Source: Macrosoma leucophasiata
Lineage: Eukaryota; Arthropoda; Insecta; Lepidoptera; Hedylidae
DNA: 64,000 nucleotides
Assembly (NCBI GenBank): GCA_036365455.1
Contig: JAWQUS010000030.1
Coordinates: forward strand, 2,542,001-2,606,000
Direction: 5' to 3'
A program made the translations under genes and the position numbers. Positions 36,793-48,143 of the stretch are shown piece after piece. Positions within the stretch are counted from its first letter, which is position 1. The number at the start of each line of letters is the position of its first letter. The notes under the pieces were generated by a model, which had not been told where the DNA came from, did no database searches, and saw nothing but the letters and a program-made list of their open reading frames with translations.

Positions 36793-37137
36793 GGGAAGTA
36801 AGCTTGAGGCCCCTTTTCGGGGGAGGTCTGAAGCTTACTCCACCACGCTGCTCCGATGCGGTGGTGGAGATACGGGTTAGTTGCCAACCCGCTATCGGAT
36901 GTTTTCAAACCGCCCATAAGGCATCCGACATGGTTTAACGATTGTTATCTATCGATAGCAACCGGGACCGACGGCTTAACGTGCCCTCCGAAGCACGGAA
37001 ACGCGCCCTCCGAAGCACGGAAACGCGCATTTTAATTTGTCACTAGCGGTCACCCATCACACCCGACCGCGCCCTATCGCATACCCGAGTAGATCGCTTA
37101 CGATCTACACCAGACGCAAGGCCATGCGCGCTTCTAT
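36793..37137 (-). mobile_element. 5S-SINE, long copy with a 21-bp internal duplication
   Basis: Complete head (reverse of GAAGCGCGCATGGCCTTGCG ... GGGCGCGGTCGGG ... GATGGGTGACCGC) and body. CGCCCTCCGAAGCACGGAAA occurs twice in tandem at 36985-37027. The ATT tail is lost. Confidence 0.75.
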
Positions 37138-37397
37138 TATAAAAAAAATATCCTAACTAAATGATGGCCACCACAGTCGTAAGTTTCAGCCGTCGTCATT
37201 ACGAAGGCGTCTCATTCCCTACAAACTGTTCCTAATTACGCTTCTATGTTGATTTTACCTGAAACATTTAAATGAATTTACCGACTCGACGGATCTGTGT
37301 CATTGGTGGAGTATGAGAACTGAGGAATTCCATTTGTTCAGGTTACGGCTGGTTAAAAGCTGGTTAATGGTGGTTAATACAGGTTGCTGAAGTTTTA

Positions 37398-37748
37398 AGA
37401 AACTGGCCGCTTTATTCATAAACGCACTTTGCTTAAGTGTTGCTAATCTATCAATGAACCTGATACATGGTGCCTTATTTCTTTTTGTTTGATGTAATGT
37501 ACATAAATGACAGTTTCAGGAGAATCAGTCTAAGACTTTTACTTCCTAATTTTCCCTCCGTTAACACTGAAGTCCAACAGGGAAGTTTTTCACAGGCTCA
37601 CCTCCTTATTCATAAACGTACATTAGATACGTTTTAGCTATAGAATGCTTTGTCTTTGTCAGTTGCATTGTCAAATGTGCAGGATAGAAAAAGACAAAGG
37701 CGAGATTAGCAACACTTTAGCTAAAATACGTTTAAGAATAAGGGGGTT
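37398..37748. mobile_element. MITE(s) with TTATTCATAAACG ends
   Basis: CCTTATTCATAAACGTA at 37602 pairs with TACGTTTAAGAATAAGG near 37728-37745, with TTTAGCTA/TAGCTAAA inside. A related end, GCTTTATTCATAAACGCAC, occurs at 37402. Confidence 0.6.
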
Positions 37749-37749
37749 A

Positions 37750-38195
37750 ATATATATAGCTAAAATGTATCTTATCTAAGTTTACGTTCGGGAAAGCATG
37801 TCGCCGGTTTATGTATTGTATGTATACGGTTTATATTATATTCACTACTACATACACGGTTAATAACGTATTCAAGTTATGAAAATTAAAGTACGGAAAG
37901 GTGGGAAGGTCAAAAATACATTCTATTACGTTTCGCTTGCCGATATTTATGAATACCAATGACAAGATTTGAGAGGCCACTGGAATTGTTGTCGAATACT
38001 GTCAAAGGGACACAAATTTTTGGCAACAAGTTCACGCGATCGTGGCACTTCTATACTCTTGTTAGATCTTCATGATCAAAACTCTTTTCCAATCAACTGT
38101 AATAATTAGATAACATTTTAAATGAAACAGCTTCTTTACAAGGTTTTGATTTGAGCAGCTGTTGATCAGATTGCAGAAGACATAAGACAAACATT
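37750..38195. other. Stretch without recognised feature
   Basis: No ORF or repeat recognised. Confidence 0.3.
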
Positions 38196-38486
38196 ATTTT
38201 TTTATGTAATGAAAGTGGCAAAGAAGCATGCAGTTCACATTGATGTTAAGTGGTGATTGCAGCCTATAGATAGACACCAACACAAAGACCAAGGTCAAAA
38301 TACAGATGCGTAACGTCGGAAGTCTAAGGTGTTATGCCTCTGTGCCGGAAATTACAGGGCCGTATATTATAACCACCTGACCGGAACACGATAGTGCTGA
38401 ACACTACCATTTAGCGGCAAGTATATTAGGTAATGCGGTGGTGCCTACGCCCGCGAGCTCCGTCACTGGAGCTCTACCATCAGTAA
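38196..38486 (-). repeat. A repeat, full length
   Basis: T-run, then GCAGTTCACATTGATGTTAA to GGAGCTCTACCATCAGTAAA; small gap around GCGTAACGTCGGAAG. Confidence 0.85.
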
Positions 38487-38506
38487 ATAATAAGGATATT
38501 AAAATA

Positions 38507-38868
38507 AAGTCGGTTTTACGGGCAAAGATTTTACGTGACAACGTCTTTTTCTCGGTAGAAAGGCATTCGCCGGTCCGGCAGGCCTTTCTCTCGTTCGGTG
38601 ACTCATCGTTACGTTACCGGGCGTTACACTTTATCATGAGTGACTCCGAGCCGCAACCTAATTTAAGACGTTGTCACGTCAAAACTGGTTGCCTGTAAAG
38701 TCGGTTTTACGGGCGAAGATTTTACGTGACAACGTCTTTTTCTCGGTAGAAAGGCATTCGCCGGTCCGGCAGGCCTCTCTCTCGTTCGGTGACTAATCGT
38801 TACGTTACCGGGCGTTACACTTTTTCATGAGTGACTCCGAGCCGCAACCTAATTTAAGACGTTGTCAA
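38507..38868 (+). repeat. Tandem duplication, 191-bp unit, 1.9 copies
   Basis: GTCGGTTTTACGGGCAAAGA begins at 38509 and again at 38700; the second copy stops after AAGACGTTGTCA. Only a few substitutions separate them, so the duplication is recent. CG-rich against the surroundings. Content unidentified. Confidence 0.85.
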
Positions 38869-39097
38869 AATATATAAAAACAATATTATTATAAAAACCT
38901 TAATTGAGTTAACGTATCTCAACTCTTACAAGTATAACCGAAATTTGGAGTCTAACCGTTCACGACTTTTTACAAGGTTTCGCCTTTGTTCACAGTTACG
39001 CCTTTTCCTTGTATCCAACAAACACAGCAACAAAACATAGCTATTTAGACAACACTTCCTTTATATTCAATTATATTTAAACACGTATTTTTCTTTG

Positions 39098-39195
39098 AAA
39101 TAAAACTATTTTTACGGATTTATCTCGCGTATATTAAACTAAAATGATTTTTAAAATCAACCCGACGTTTCGGTCGCTTTTCAGCTTCCGTGGTC
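39098..39195 (-). repeat. Repeat with ACCCGACGTTTCGGTCGC motif
   Basis: Reverse of the motif at 32698 and 63979. Confidence 0.45.
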
Positions 39196-39207
39196 CGTAT
39201 TTTTCTT

Positions 39208-39483
39208 GTTTTATATTATTTCGCATTAACACATGCTTGTGAAATATATTTTATTTAAAGAAAAATGGAATATTACATCGGTTGCCTAACTAGCATAGTT
39301 GGCAATAGATGGCGCTGCTGCTACCATAAAGCAATGTAATAAATGTGAAGGAAAGATTTGACAAATCGGGCAGGACTTCAGTAGCTCAATTGGAAGAGCG
39401 GCTGGACTAGATTCCCAGTAGGTCGCGAGTTCGAGTCTCGCCTGAAGTCAAATTTTTCTTTCCATTTTTCTTTAAATAAAATA
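39208..39483 (+). mobile_element. T element 3: inverted copy
   Basis: Flanked by CGTATTTTTCTT (39196-39207) and CGTGTTTTTCTT (39484-39495), one mismatch. The left about 60 bp are the reversed 3' end (ATTATTTCGCATTAACACAT); the rest is a forward unit from CATCGGTTGCCTAACTAGCA through the tRNA-like core to TTTAAATAAAAT. Confidence 0.8.
39376..39451 (+). ncRNA. tRNA-like sequence in T element 3
   Basis: ACTTCAG/CTGAAGT acceptor, intact A and B boxes, TTTTT downstream. Confidence 0.7.
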
Positions 39484-39518
39484 CGTGTTTTTCTTTATTT
39501 ATTGTTAAGATAAATGCA

Positions 39519-39687
39519 ATGTATGGCTCCGTAATAACTATCACAGAGACATAACAACTTAGGTCTCAGGGGTGGTAACGCATATGAATTTTGACCTCTG
39601 TTTTGGTGTATATATCTATAGGCTGCAGTCATCACTTAACATCAATGTGAACTGCATGCTTAGTTGCCAACTTCTCTACGTAAAAAA
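39519..39687 (+). repeat. A repeat, older subfamily, 5'-truncated
   Basis: GTATGGCTCCGTAATAACTA to CTACGTAAAAAAA. Confidence 0.75.
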
Positions 39688-39832
39688 ATATATACGAGTA
39701 AATAGTAATACCTACTTCCTGTATTGGAGTTAGAAGACCCATGGGAATTCGTAGATGTGGAACTCTAGGAAGAAGCGGGCGGAGGGGTGGCAATGAGGAG
39801 GGACTGATACTGACAATACCTGGGTATTGTTA

Positions 39833-41014
39833 CAGTGCCACCAACTTATCTCTGAAATGAAAGATGTCGTCCAAATCGTATCGGTGTTGCTAGTTAATTT
39901 AGTTTTGCTTAAGATTGGGATGAAAGAAATATTGGGTCAGTTTTTAATGAGTAAAAACAACTGTGTTTGTTTAAGTTATTATGCTAAAGCCTGTCTAGAT
40001 TATAACTATAGTGGCTACAGCATGATAAATGTACGTTAAAAAAAACAAATTGATTGTTTTAAAAATTTATTGGAAACCAGTATCTAGCTCTCCAAGCTGA
40101 TAATGTCATTGCGCTCCATCAATACTTTACGATTAGACAGCGTTTTTTTGAAACGAAATCCCAATTTATGGAGCAGTGTTCGAAGAGATTCTCTCTGTCC
40201 TGTATAATTTATTTCAGTCTTTAAGACATCTAGAAGCTTATTGACAGTAGGCGCTTCCTTCCTGGCAGAATAAAATTCATGAACTTTCCGTCTAATAACT
40301 CTCTGGTCAAAATCATCAACTAAAATAAATCCACTTTTACGTGTTCGTTTCTTGCCTGGTGTGCGAATTTTAGTATCGGATTTTTCTGCTTCTTGCCCCT
40401 CTGTGACAAAATTAGATATTGTTCTTAAGCTTACACCTGTAATAAAATAAAATAATTCAGTATACATCTAGCAGGTCAGCTGGCTCACTCCAAAGATAGG
40501 GTTCTACCCCTACAAAGAAACTATTATTATTACTCATTTAATTAAAAACGTAATCGTAAATACAGATTATTTCAAGTTGTTCAAATAAACATCAAGCCAA
40601 AGCTGCTATCGTAAATAAAAAATATAAAGAATATTCTGTAAATTAAATTTAGGTAAGTAGATATTGTATCAATTTAACTGACTTTTTAAAATTGGGTAAT
40701 TTGTGTGATAAGAACTGGCAACACTGACCTGTAGCTGCCGCAATTCGATTGTATATTTGACTAAATGGAATTATAAGGGAGCCTGCTGTCGAGATTCTTC
40801 TTCAAAAAAGGATTTAACCTTTAGAATAATATTCCGGGCATCACTTTTCATAGCTTTCGGCATATTCAATAGTTAAAATCAAGAAATATAGCAATAAAAC
40901 AAACACAGCACACGAAAGTAGTAGACACTGACAATCCAATGAATCCAATGACACTTCAACATGGCGGCTTTAGTTCCTTTTTTTTGCCATTTCAGAGATA
41001 AGTTAGTGGCACTG
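39833..41014 (-). mobile_element. Tc1/mariner-type transposon, non-autonomous
   Basis: Inverted termini of about 27 bp (CAGTGCCACCAACTTATCTC ... and reversed GAGATAAGTTAGTGGCACTG, one mismatch) are flanked by TA on both sides (39831-39832, 41015-41016). Inside is a minus-strand N-terminal transposase remnant; the catalytic part is absent. A shortened relative sits at 41337-41445. Confidence 0.8.
40084..40863 (-). pseudogene. Transposase N-terminal (helix-turn-helix) remnant with intron and frameshift
   Basis: Exon 1 (40863-40729) starts MPKAMKSDARNIILKVKSFF. A one-base deletion after QQAPL breaks the frame, then PFSQIYNRIAAAT continues to a GTCAGT donor. Exon 2 (40436-40084) continues in phase GVSLRTISNFVTEG and has a second DNA-binding-like part DDFDQRVIRRKVHEF ... 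LRTLLHKLGFRFKKT ... NRKVLMERNDI before a stop. The order of two helix-turn-helix segments fits a mariner-like transposase of about the first 160 residues. No DDE/D catalytic domain follows. It is broken, so it probably cannot act. Confidence 0.65.
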
Positions 41015-41038
41015 TACTTTTTTTTTTTTTTGTTATTA

Positions 41039-41336
41039 TGTCATCGCTATTACGCATATTGCCAGTGTCAAGTAAAACGATATTTCGTATTTATTTAGGC
41101 AGCGTAAAAGTTAGAATAATATAGTCATCAAGTATAATAGGTAAGTATTAAGTATATAAGTTATCAAGTATAATATGTCAGTCAAGTGAGTTACACTCAA
41201 ATTATTCGAGTAAAGCGATGGCTACTTTACCAGAACATTTACAATGAAGTTTTGGAGGCAACCTGAAAGGTCGTGTTTTCGCACTGTTATTCTATTTCAC
41301 TATACACGGGCACTGTAATAAACTTATATCAAACAA
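41039..41336 (+). repeat. Segmental duplication, left copy
   Basis: TCATCGCTATTACGCATATT ... GTAATAAACTTATATCAAAC is repeated at 41518-41790 with indels (GAAGTTTTGGAGGCAACCTG is shared). Confidence 0.75.
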
Positions 41337-41445
41337 AATGCCACCAACTTTATTCAATATAACTTAAAAATACACCAAGAAAATTAAATAAAATAAGAGC
41401 ACCATCATACGCCTCTTTCAAGGTTCCCGCCAAAACTCGGCACTG
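41337..41445. mobile_element. Short mariner-derived MITE
   Basis: Starts TGCCACCAACTTTATT and ends TCGGCACTG before TA, as in the transposon at 39833. About 110 bp; no ORF; the left terminal CAG is lost. Confidence 0.55.
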
Positions 41446-41517
41446 TACTTGTTAACAGTTGTTTACTTACAGTCCGTTGACAGTTGCTAATGGCGTTGGT
41501 TTTATATTTAAAAATGG

Positions 41518-41790
41518 CATCGCTTTTAGGCATATTGCCCGTGTCAAGTAAAATATTTCGTATTCGTATTTAAGCAGCGTAAAAGTTAGAATCGATCAGT
41601 CTGTCAATTATTTATTATGTTGTCAGTCAAGTGAGTCACAATCCATAATTCTAGTAAAGCGATGGTTACTTTAACAGAACATTTACAATGAAGTTTTGGA
41701 GGCAACCTGAAGTGTTTTCACACTGTTATTCTATTTCACTATACACGGCACCTGTAATAAACCTATGTCAAACAAAAATCAATAGTGTTA
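41518..41790 (+). repeat. Segmental duplication, right copy
   Basis: See 41039. Confidence 0.75.
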
Positions 41791-41904
41791 CAAATTAAAC
41801 TGCATCTGAAAAACAACACAAATGTAAGACTAATTTAACAAACAATTAGTTTGAGTGAATTAACATAACATAAACAATTTTCATTTAATTTCATTTTCAT
41901 AATA

Positions 41905-42506
41905 ATTCGCAAACAGCTCAAGTGGTTACCCATTCATCTTCGCAGGAATACACACATTCTCTCTTTTCTGTATTGTTTATTGTTCAATCCGCACACCCCT
42001 ACCTACGTGAAAGAGCGTTTCCATTTTCTTTGTTCTACACATTCCTTGTCCCTACGTTCTTCCGACAATCTCCTTTTAATGACTCCTTCTCACTCTTCCT
42101 TTTTTTATTCTAATTCATTCACGGTGGAGGCTATCCGACTCTGGAATTCCCTTCCGGTGGATATCCGACAAGCTAAGTCTGTAGAGGTGTTTAAAAAAAG
42201 AACCTATGATTACTATGTTTCCCAGTCCCTTTCTTTATCCAGCTGATACCTGATCACTAGTTTCTTGTCTACTTATACTTATACCTGATCACTAGTTACT
42301 TGTCTGTTATTATAACTTAACATTATATTTATAAGTTTCATATAGCAGGGTACACCCCCATTGTTTAGTATCTGCACTGTTTCCTAAACCCAAAGGTTGT
42401 CTGGAAGAGATCACTGCTTAGTGATAAGACCGCCTCTTGTATATTGTGTCTCTTATTTCTCTGTCTCTTATCATAAGTTGGTGTACAATAAAGAATATAT
42501 TATTAT
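41905..42506 (+). mobile_element. LINE 3' part with C-terminal ORF2 remnant
   Basis: An ORF tail ending VEAIRLWNSLPVDIRQAKSV (stop at 42246) is the usual C-terminus of jockey/CR1-type reverse transcriptases. The 3' UTR follows with GTTGTCTGGAAGAGATCACT, GATAAGACCGCCTCTTGT and GGTGTACAATAAAGAATAT, ending in an ATT run. The same UTR is reversed at 44060-44205. Confidence 0.75.
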
Positions 42507-42511
42507 TATTA

Positions 42512-43285
42512 TGTCTCTCGTCAGCACGGGGTCCAATTTGAACCCCGGACCTTTGTCAGGCTTGCGCGGGGACATGGGGGGTCCAACACGTAGAGGCCCT
42601 TTCGAGAATTTTGATCTACTTTGTAATGGGTTATATTCGGCGGGACCTCTCTCTGACTGCAACAATAGTTAATACAGACATAGACAGACCCCGCAGAATA
42701 TAATGGGACTATTGTAATGAAAAGTGATTTGCCAAACTTTGGGCTATGTGGGTGAACTGGGGGGACTAGCTGGCTGGGCGTATGGAGTGAGATCCGGCAC
42801 CTGCCTATATTCAACATCTCACATTATCGAATCCTACTTTAGGCAGGTGGTGACTCGCCTCTCCTTGGTGGGCCCCCCAAACAGCCAACCCGATGGTCGA
42901 CAGGGGGCAACACTGTTGAGAGAGGCTGGGGGTGTCGAGAGGTGTGGCCCCGGTTTCACCATCACGAGCGAGTAATCTCGAGCTCGGAGCGGGCTTCCCC
43001 GCTATTATGCCTTTAGACACTTCCACCCCCGAGTGTATGGCTCTTTCAGAAATTTAGACAACAGCCTATTATCTAAATTTCTGCAAATGCCATACCTCTA
43101 GCGCCCCACTCTGACCGGCCAATGAAGGCAAGCCAGAGGTGAGAGACCTGATGCTCTGTCCGGCCGTACCTCTGTGTGGCGGACGAGGCGGAGCCCAGTT
43201 CTCTCGGAGGAACTCGAGATGATGGTAGGGGGTGGTGTCGCTACTCACCAACAGCTCGCCACAAGCTGCTCTGCCCCCTTATTAT
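42512..43285 (+). mobile_element. ATT-targeted retroelement, longer copy
   Basis: GTCTCTCGTCAGCACGGGGT at the start, GCCCCACTCTGACCGGCCAA in the 3' half, and TTATTATTATTATTATTA at the end. Inserted in the ATT tail of the LINE at 41905. About 775 bp, no ORF; the partner at 11946 is shorter. Confidence 0.65.
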
Positions 43286-43343
43286 TATTATTATTAATTA
43301 CATTTATCACTAAGATCTATGTACAAAATATACCCAGGTACAA

Positions 43344-43696
43344 TTGAGACTTTGTGTGAATGATAGTATCGGTGTAAAAATGAAAAAAGGCATGCTCCGA
43401 TGGTTCGGGCATATAGAAAGAATGTCGAATGAGCGAATGACTAAACAGATATACAATGCGAATGTGGATGGTTGCAGAGGCCCAGGAAGACCAAGGCTGA
43501 CCTACCATGACCAAATAGGTCGAATTCTGTCTGATGGTGGGGTCAAAAGTCTTAGGAATCGGCGTGCATGTATGAAGAGAATGATGAAGGTAGACGAGGC
43601 ACGAGAGGTTTGTCTGAACCGGGATGTCTGGCGCTCTACACTCTCTGCCTACCCCGTTAGGGACCTGGCGTGAAGATACATACATACATACATACA
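43344..43696 (+). pseudogene. RTE-like LINE 3' fragment
   Basis: 109 codons in frame identical in most positions to the C-terminus of the ORF at 17736 (VKMKKGMLRWFGHIERMSNE to AYPVRDLA), then GGCGTGAAGATACATACATA tail. 5'-truncated insertion, recent. Confidence 0.85.
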
Positions 43697-43699
43697 ATT

Positions 43700-44005
43700 G
43701 AGCTTTTAAAGGAATTGTAGGGTGGGGGATAGGAAAAGGAACAAGTTTTGTGTAGTTTTAATGAATTGGGAACGATCGTGTGAGGGGCAGGAAAAAAAGA
43801 TGTGGTTGACGTCCCCATCGTCAAGACCACATGGCATGGCATGACGCAGATGGATGAGTCCCTGATCCTGAGCTTGTGTAAGAATACTGGAGAACAACAG
43901 TGGCCAAATCGAAGACGGCACACCACCGAGGTCACATGTTTGGGGAAATGTAATTTAAAAATGCCATGACAACGTCTGTCAATGTCAAGCGTAAAGCAAC
44001 AAGCC
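43700..44005 (-). pseudogene. Jockey-type LINE ORF2 C-terminal remnant, frameshifted
   Basis: Minus strand: a frame with TSVVCRLRFGHCCSPVFLHK and a second frame with DDGDVNHIFFSCPSHDRSQF together follow the usual C-terminus of jockey-type LINEs (RLRFGH, then a Cys-containing HIFFSC). They are joined only by a frameshift. Confidence 0.6.
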
Positions 44006-44059
44006 ATGGTGCCACTTTTTTAACGTGCTTCTTATGAGAGTTATTCTTCTAGGTACCTT

Positions 44060-44205
44060 TATAATTACTTATATATTTATTTAATACTTTATTGTACACC
44101 ATAACATACAAGATACAAAGATAAAAGAGATACACGACACAAAAGGCGGTCTTATCACAAAACTGCAATCTCTTCCAGACAACCTTTCCATTTAGGAAAC
44201 TGCGG
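44060..44205 (-). mobile_element. LINE 3' UTR, reversed
   Basis: Reverse of the UTR at 42385-42507 (GTTGTCTGGAAGAGATTGCA, GATAAGACCGCCTTTTGTGT, GGTGTACAATAAAGTATTA). Confidence 0.7.
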
Positions 44206-44260
44206 CATTGAAAATAAAAGGGGTGAACTATAGAAATTAAAGAAAAAACGGTAAGAAAAA

Positions 44261-44705
44261 TGAGATGTTGCGAGCTCGGCCCTGGTTCGTACATGTCCTC
44301 AAAATAGGGGTAAATTATAGAAGAATCCGAAAAAAATACAATTAATTTAATCAAGAACATATTTTAGAGTTACCACCACATTTAATTCAAACGATTTTAT
44401 CATTTTCAACCATGTTCAACACGGCAGCGATACAGCCAATCGATAGTATTTATATTTTTTTTTTCTCCAAGTACTAGATAATCAAAAACCAATTTAAAAA
44501 ATGAAAATGTCAATATGACATCGTCCGCCATATTCGCCATGTTGGTTTTAAGTTGCAATTCTAACTGCAAATAATGCTTTGTAACTGCAAACAAAGCTAA
44601 ACAAGTGAAAATATGCAGTAAAAACGTTTTTATATTGATTTTGCCTGTTTAATGATATCGTGTACAATACATGGCCGGAGGTCCATACATTTTTGCAACA
44701 TCTCC
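44261..44705 (+). mobile_element. GGAGATGTTGC-TIR MITE, copy 2
   Basis: GAGATGTTGC at 44262 and GCAACATCTCC at 44695-44705; first base of the left end mutated. Opposite orientation to 7080. Confidence 0.75.
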
Positions 44706-44929
44706 TTTGACTTTGAGGGGTGAACTAGTTTAAGTTAACGTAATATTACAATAATAATATTATAAAACTATCACAACAGGTAACTTCAAGGTATTTGTGA
44801 ATCAATTTGTCAAGGAAAAGTTCTGGGCAACATAGTGGGCGCAGATCCATTTTTTAAATGCTACGACTGAATTAGTATGACCAATTTCGACATTCAGCAA
44901 GTTCCACAGGCGGATAGCTTGCACCTTTT

Positions 44930-45213
44930 ACTGATGGTAGAGCTCCAGTTACGGAGCTCGCGGGCGTAGGCACCACCGCATTACCTAATTTACTTGCCGC
45001 TAAATGGTAGTGTTCAGCACTATCGTGTTCCGGTCAGGTGGTAATGTACGGCCCTGTAATTTCCGGCACAGAGGCATAACACCTTAGGCCTCAGGAGTGG
45101 TAACGCATCTGCATTTTGGCCTTGGTCTTCATGTGGGTGTCTATAGGCTGCAGTCATCACTTAACATCAATGTGAACTGCATGCTTGTTTGCCATTTCCA
45201 TTACACAAAAAAC
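44930..45213 (+). repeat. A repeat, full length
   Basis: ACTGATGGTAGAGCTCCAGT to TTACACAAAAAA. Confidence 0.85.
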
Positions 45214-45885
45214 AAAAAAAAAAAAACCGTGAAAGATTTGGAGTAAAAAGAAGAGGAATGTGAAGGAGTCGAAAGAAGGAGATTACTAGAAGAACGAAGG
45301 TATGTGAAGAGCCAAGAAAAAGAAAACGATCTTTCAATAGATAACTTATTTGTAGCCATTGACCTATACGTAATAGAGTACTAAACTGGACATTCCCCTT
45401 GACAGCATGTTGCCAGTTTTTTGCACGATTACCTGCACTTTCATAGTAAAATGACAGCTGACGTGAAATCGTCATACAAAATATCTGTCAAATCAATTTA
45501 AAAACGGAACCGGCTGTTTCTTTCCTGTTTCTACTCTATATATTGACCTCAATGTTCGTAGCATAGATAATATGATATTTAATTAGAAGATTATTTACCA
45601 AAGTACAACTTTAGTTCTTAAGTTTGAAGGAGTGGGCACCATTAGAAAACGTAAACTATCTACCATTTAATCACAGAATAAAATAAATATTTATCTACTC
45701 TGTTGTTGAAACATTTATACCGTTGTGTCCTTACAAGAATTTAAATTGCAATGGACTAACAATTTTAAGAGGTTTATGCTAACTTAAACTGTATTACATA
45801 GCAGTTTAGTGCAGATTACCATAACTACTTTAACTTCTTAAAATAGGAATGTTACAAACGTGGCGTTTTATATTTCTTTACAGTC
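45214..45885. other. Stretch without recognised feature
   Basis: No ORF or repeat recognised. Confidence 0.3.
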
Positions 45886-45888
45886 TTT

Positions 45889-46181
45889 ACTGGTGGTAGA
45901 GCTCCAGTGACGGAGCTCACGGGCGTAGGCACCACCGCTTTACCTAATATACTTACCGCTAAATGGTAGTGTTCAGCACTATCGTGTTCCGGTCAGGTGG
46001 TAATGTACGGCCCTGTAATTTCCGGCACAGAGGCGTTAACCGTAACAGCTTAGGCCTCAGGAGTGGTAACGCATCTGCCCTTTGACCTTGGTCTTTGTAT
46101 GGGTGTCTATAGACTGCAGTCATCACTTAACATCAATGTGAACTGCATGCATGTTTGCCACTTCTATTGCATGAAAAAAAA
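45889..46181 (+). repeat. A repeat, full length
   Basis: ACTGGTGGTAGAGCTCCAGT to TGCATGAAAAAAAA; carries an 8-bp duplication around GCGTTAACCGTAACAGC. Confidence 0.85.
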
Positions 46182-46297
46182 ACTTCGCTGTCCGTGCGTC
46201 CGTCAGTCTGTCCTTCTATCACCAAGCTGTATCTCATGAACCATGATAGCTTAAACTGCCAAATGATTTATTCCGTTGTCGCTTTAACAATAACGTA

Positions 46298-46390
46298 ACG
46301 TAACTTCACGCCTGTAATCCCCGAAGGGGTAGGCAGAGGTAAATGCATGCATTCAAGCATACATGCAAACACCCACGATTCGCCGGTTAA
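46298..46390 (-). mobile_element. SINE C 3' fragment, reversed
   Basis: TAACTTCACGCCTGTAATCC, GAAGGGGTAGGCAGAGG, ACGATTCGCCGGTT. Confidence 0.7.
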
Positions 46391-46511
46391 CAATAAATAA
46401 ATACTTAAAATAGAAATAAATAAATATTTCGTTAATTTTTGCTCGATATCAACAACGATAACATGACTTGAAATATATTTTATTTTTAAAGAAAAATGGA
46501 AAGAAAAATTT

Positions 46512-46588
46512 GACTTCAGGCGAGGCTCGAACTCGCGACCTACTGGGAATCTAGTCCAGCCGCTCTTCCAATTGAGCTACTGAAGCCC
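46512..46588 (-). ncRNA. tRNA-like core, minus unit 1 of the array
   Basis: First of six minus copies (next at +307 bp each). Intact boxes A and B, CTGAAGT/GCTTCAG acceptor with one G-U pair, T-run after the 3' end. Confidence 0.7.
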
Positions 46589-48125
46589 TGCCCGATTTGT
46601 CGATTTTTTCCTTCACATCTATTGCATTGCTTTATGGTAGCAGTAGCGCCATCTATTACCAACTATGCTAGTTAGGCAACCGATATAATAGACTTTTCAG
46701 TTTATTGAATATCGTAAAGAAGTCGCTTTTACCCTTAATAATTGTTTGATATTATTTCGCATTAACACATGCTTGTGAAATATATTTTATTTTTAAAGAA
46801 AAATGGAAAGAAAAATTTGACTTCAGGCGAGGCTCGAACTCGCGACCTACTGGGAATCTAGTCCAGCCGCTCTTCCAATTGAGCTACTGAAGCCCTGCCC
46901 GATTTGTCGATTTTTTCCTTCACATCTATTGCATTGCTTTATGGTAGCAGTAGCGCCATCTATTACCAACTATGCTAGTTAGGCAACCGATATAATAGAC
47001 TTTTCAGTTTATTGAATATCGTAAAGAAGTCGCTTTTACCCTTAATAATTGTTTGATATTATTTCGCATTAACACATGCTTGTGAAATATATTTTATTTT
47101 TAAAGAAAAATGGAAAGAAAAATTTGACTTCAGGCGAGGCTCGAACTCGCGACCTACTGGGAATCTAGTCCAGCCGCTCTTCCAATTGAGCTACTGAAGC
47201 CCTGCCCGATTTGTCGATTTTTTCCTTCACATCTATTGCATTGCTTTATGGTAGCAGTAGCGCCATCTATTACCAACTATGCTAGTTAGGCAACCGATAT
47301 AATAGACTTTTCAGTTTATTGAATATCGTAAAGAAGTCGCTTTTACCCTTAATAATTGTTTGATATTATTTCGCATTAACACATGCTTGTGAAATATATT
47401 TTATTTTTAAAGAAAAATGGAAAGAAAAATTTGACTTCAGGCGAGGCTCGAACTCGCGACCTACTGGGAATCTAGTCCAGCCGCTCTTCCAATTGAGCTA
47501 CTGAAGCCCTGCCCGATTTGTCGATTTTTTCCTTCACATCTATTGCATTGCTTTATGGTAGCAGTAGCGCCATCTATTACCAACTATGCTAGTTAGGCAA
47601 CCGATATAATAGACTTTTCAGTTTATTGAATATCGTAAAGAAGTCGCTTTTACCCTTAATAATTGTTTGATATTATTTCGCATTAACACATGCTTGTGAA
47701 ATATATTTTATTTTTAAAGAAAAATGGAAAGAAAAATTTGACTTCAGGCGAGGCTCGAACTCGCGACCTACTGGGAATCTAGTCCAGCCGCTCTTCCAAT
47801 TGAGCTACTGAAGCCCTGCCCGATTTGTCGATTTTTTCCTTCACATCTATTGCATTGCTTTATGGTAGCAGTAGCGCCATCTATTACCAACTATGCTAGT
47901 TAGGCAACCGATATAATAGACTTTTCAGTTTATTGAATATCGTAAAGAAGTCGCTTTTACCCTTAATAATTGTTTGATATTATTTCGCATTAACACATGC
48001 TTGTGAAATATATTTTATTTTTAAAGAAAAATGGAAAGAAAAATTTGACTTCAGGCGAGGCTCGAACTCGCGACCTACTGGGAATCTAGTCCAGCCGCTC
48101 TTCCAATTGAGCTACTGAAGCCCTG

Positions 48126-48143
48126 TAAAAATTTGACTTCAGG
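48126..48143. other. Centre of the inverted array
   Basis: After the last minus tRNA-like unit (ending GCTACTGAAGCCCTG), TAAAAATTTGACTTCAGG joins to the forward TTTTTCTTTCCATTTTTC. The change of orientation occurs within one unit and without unique spacer. Confidence 0.8.
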
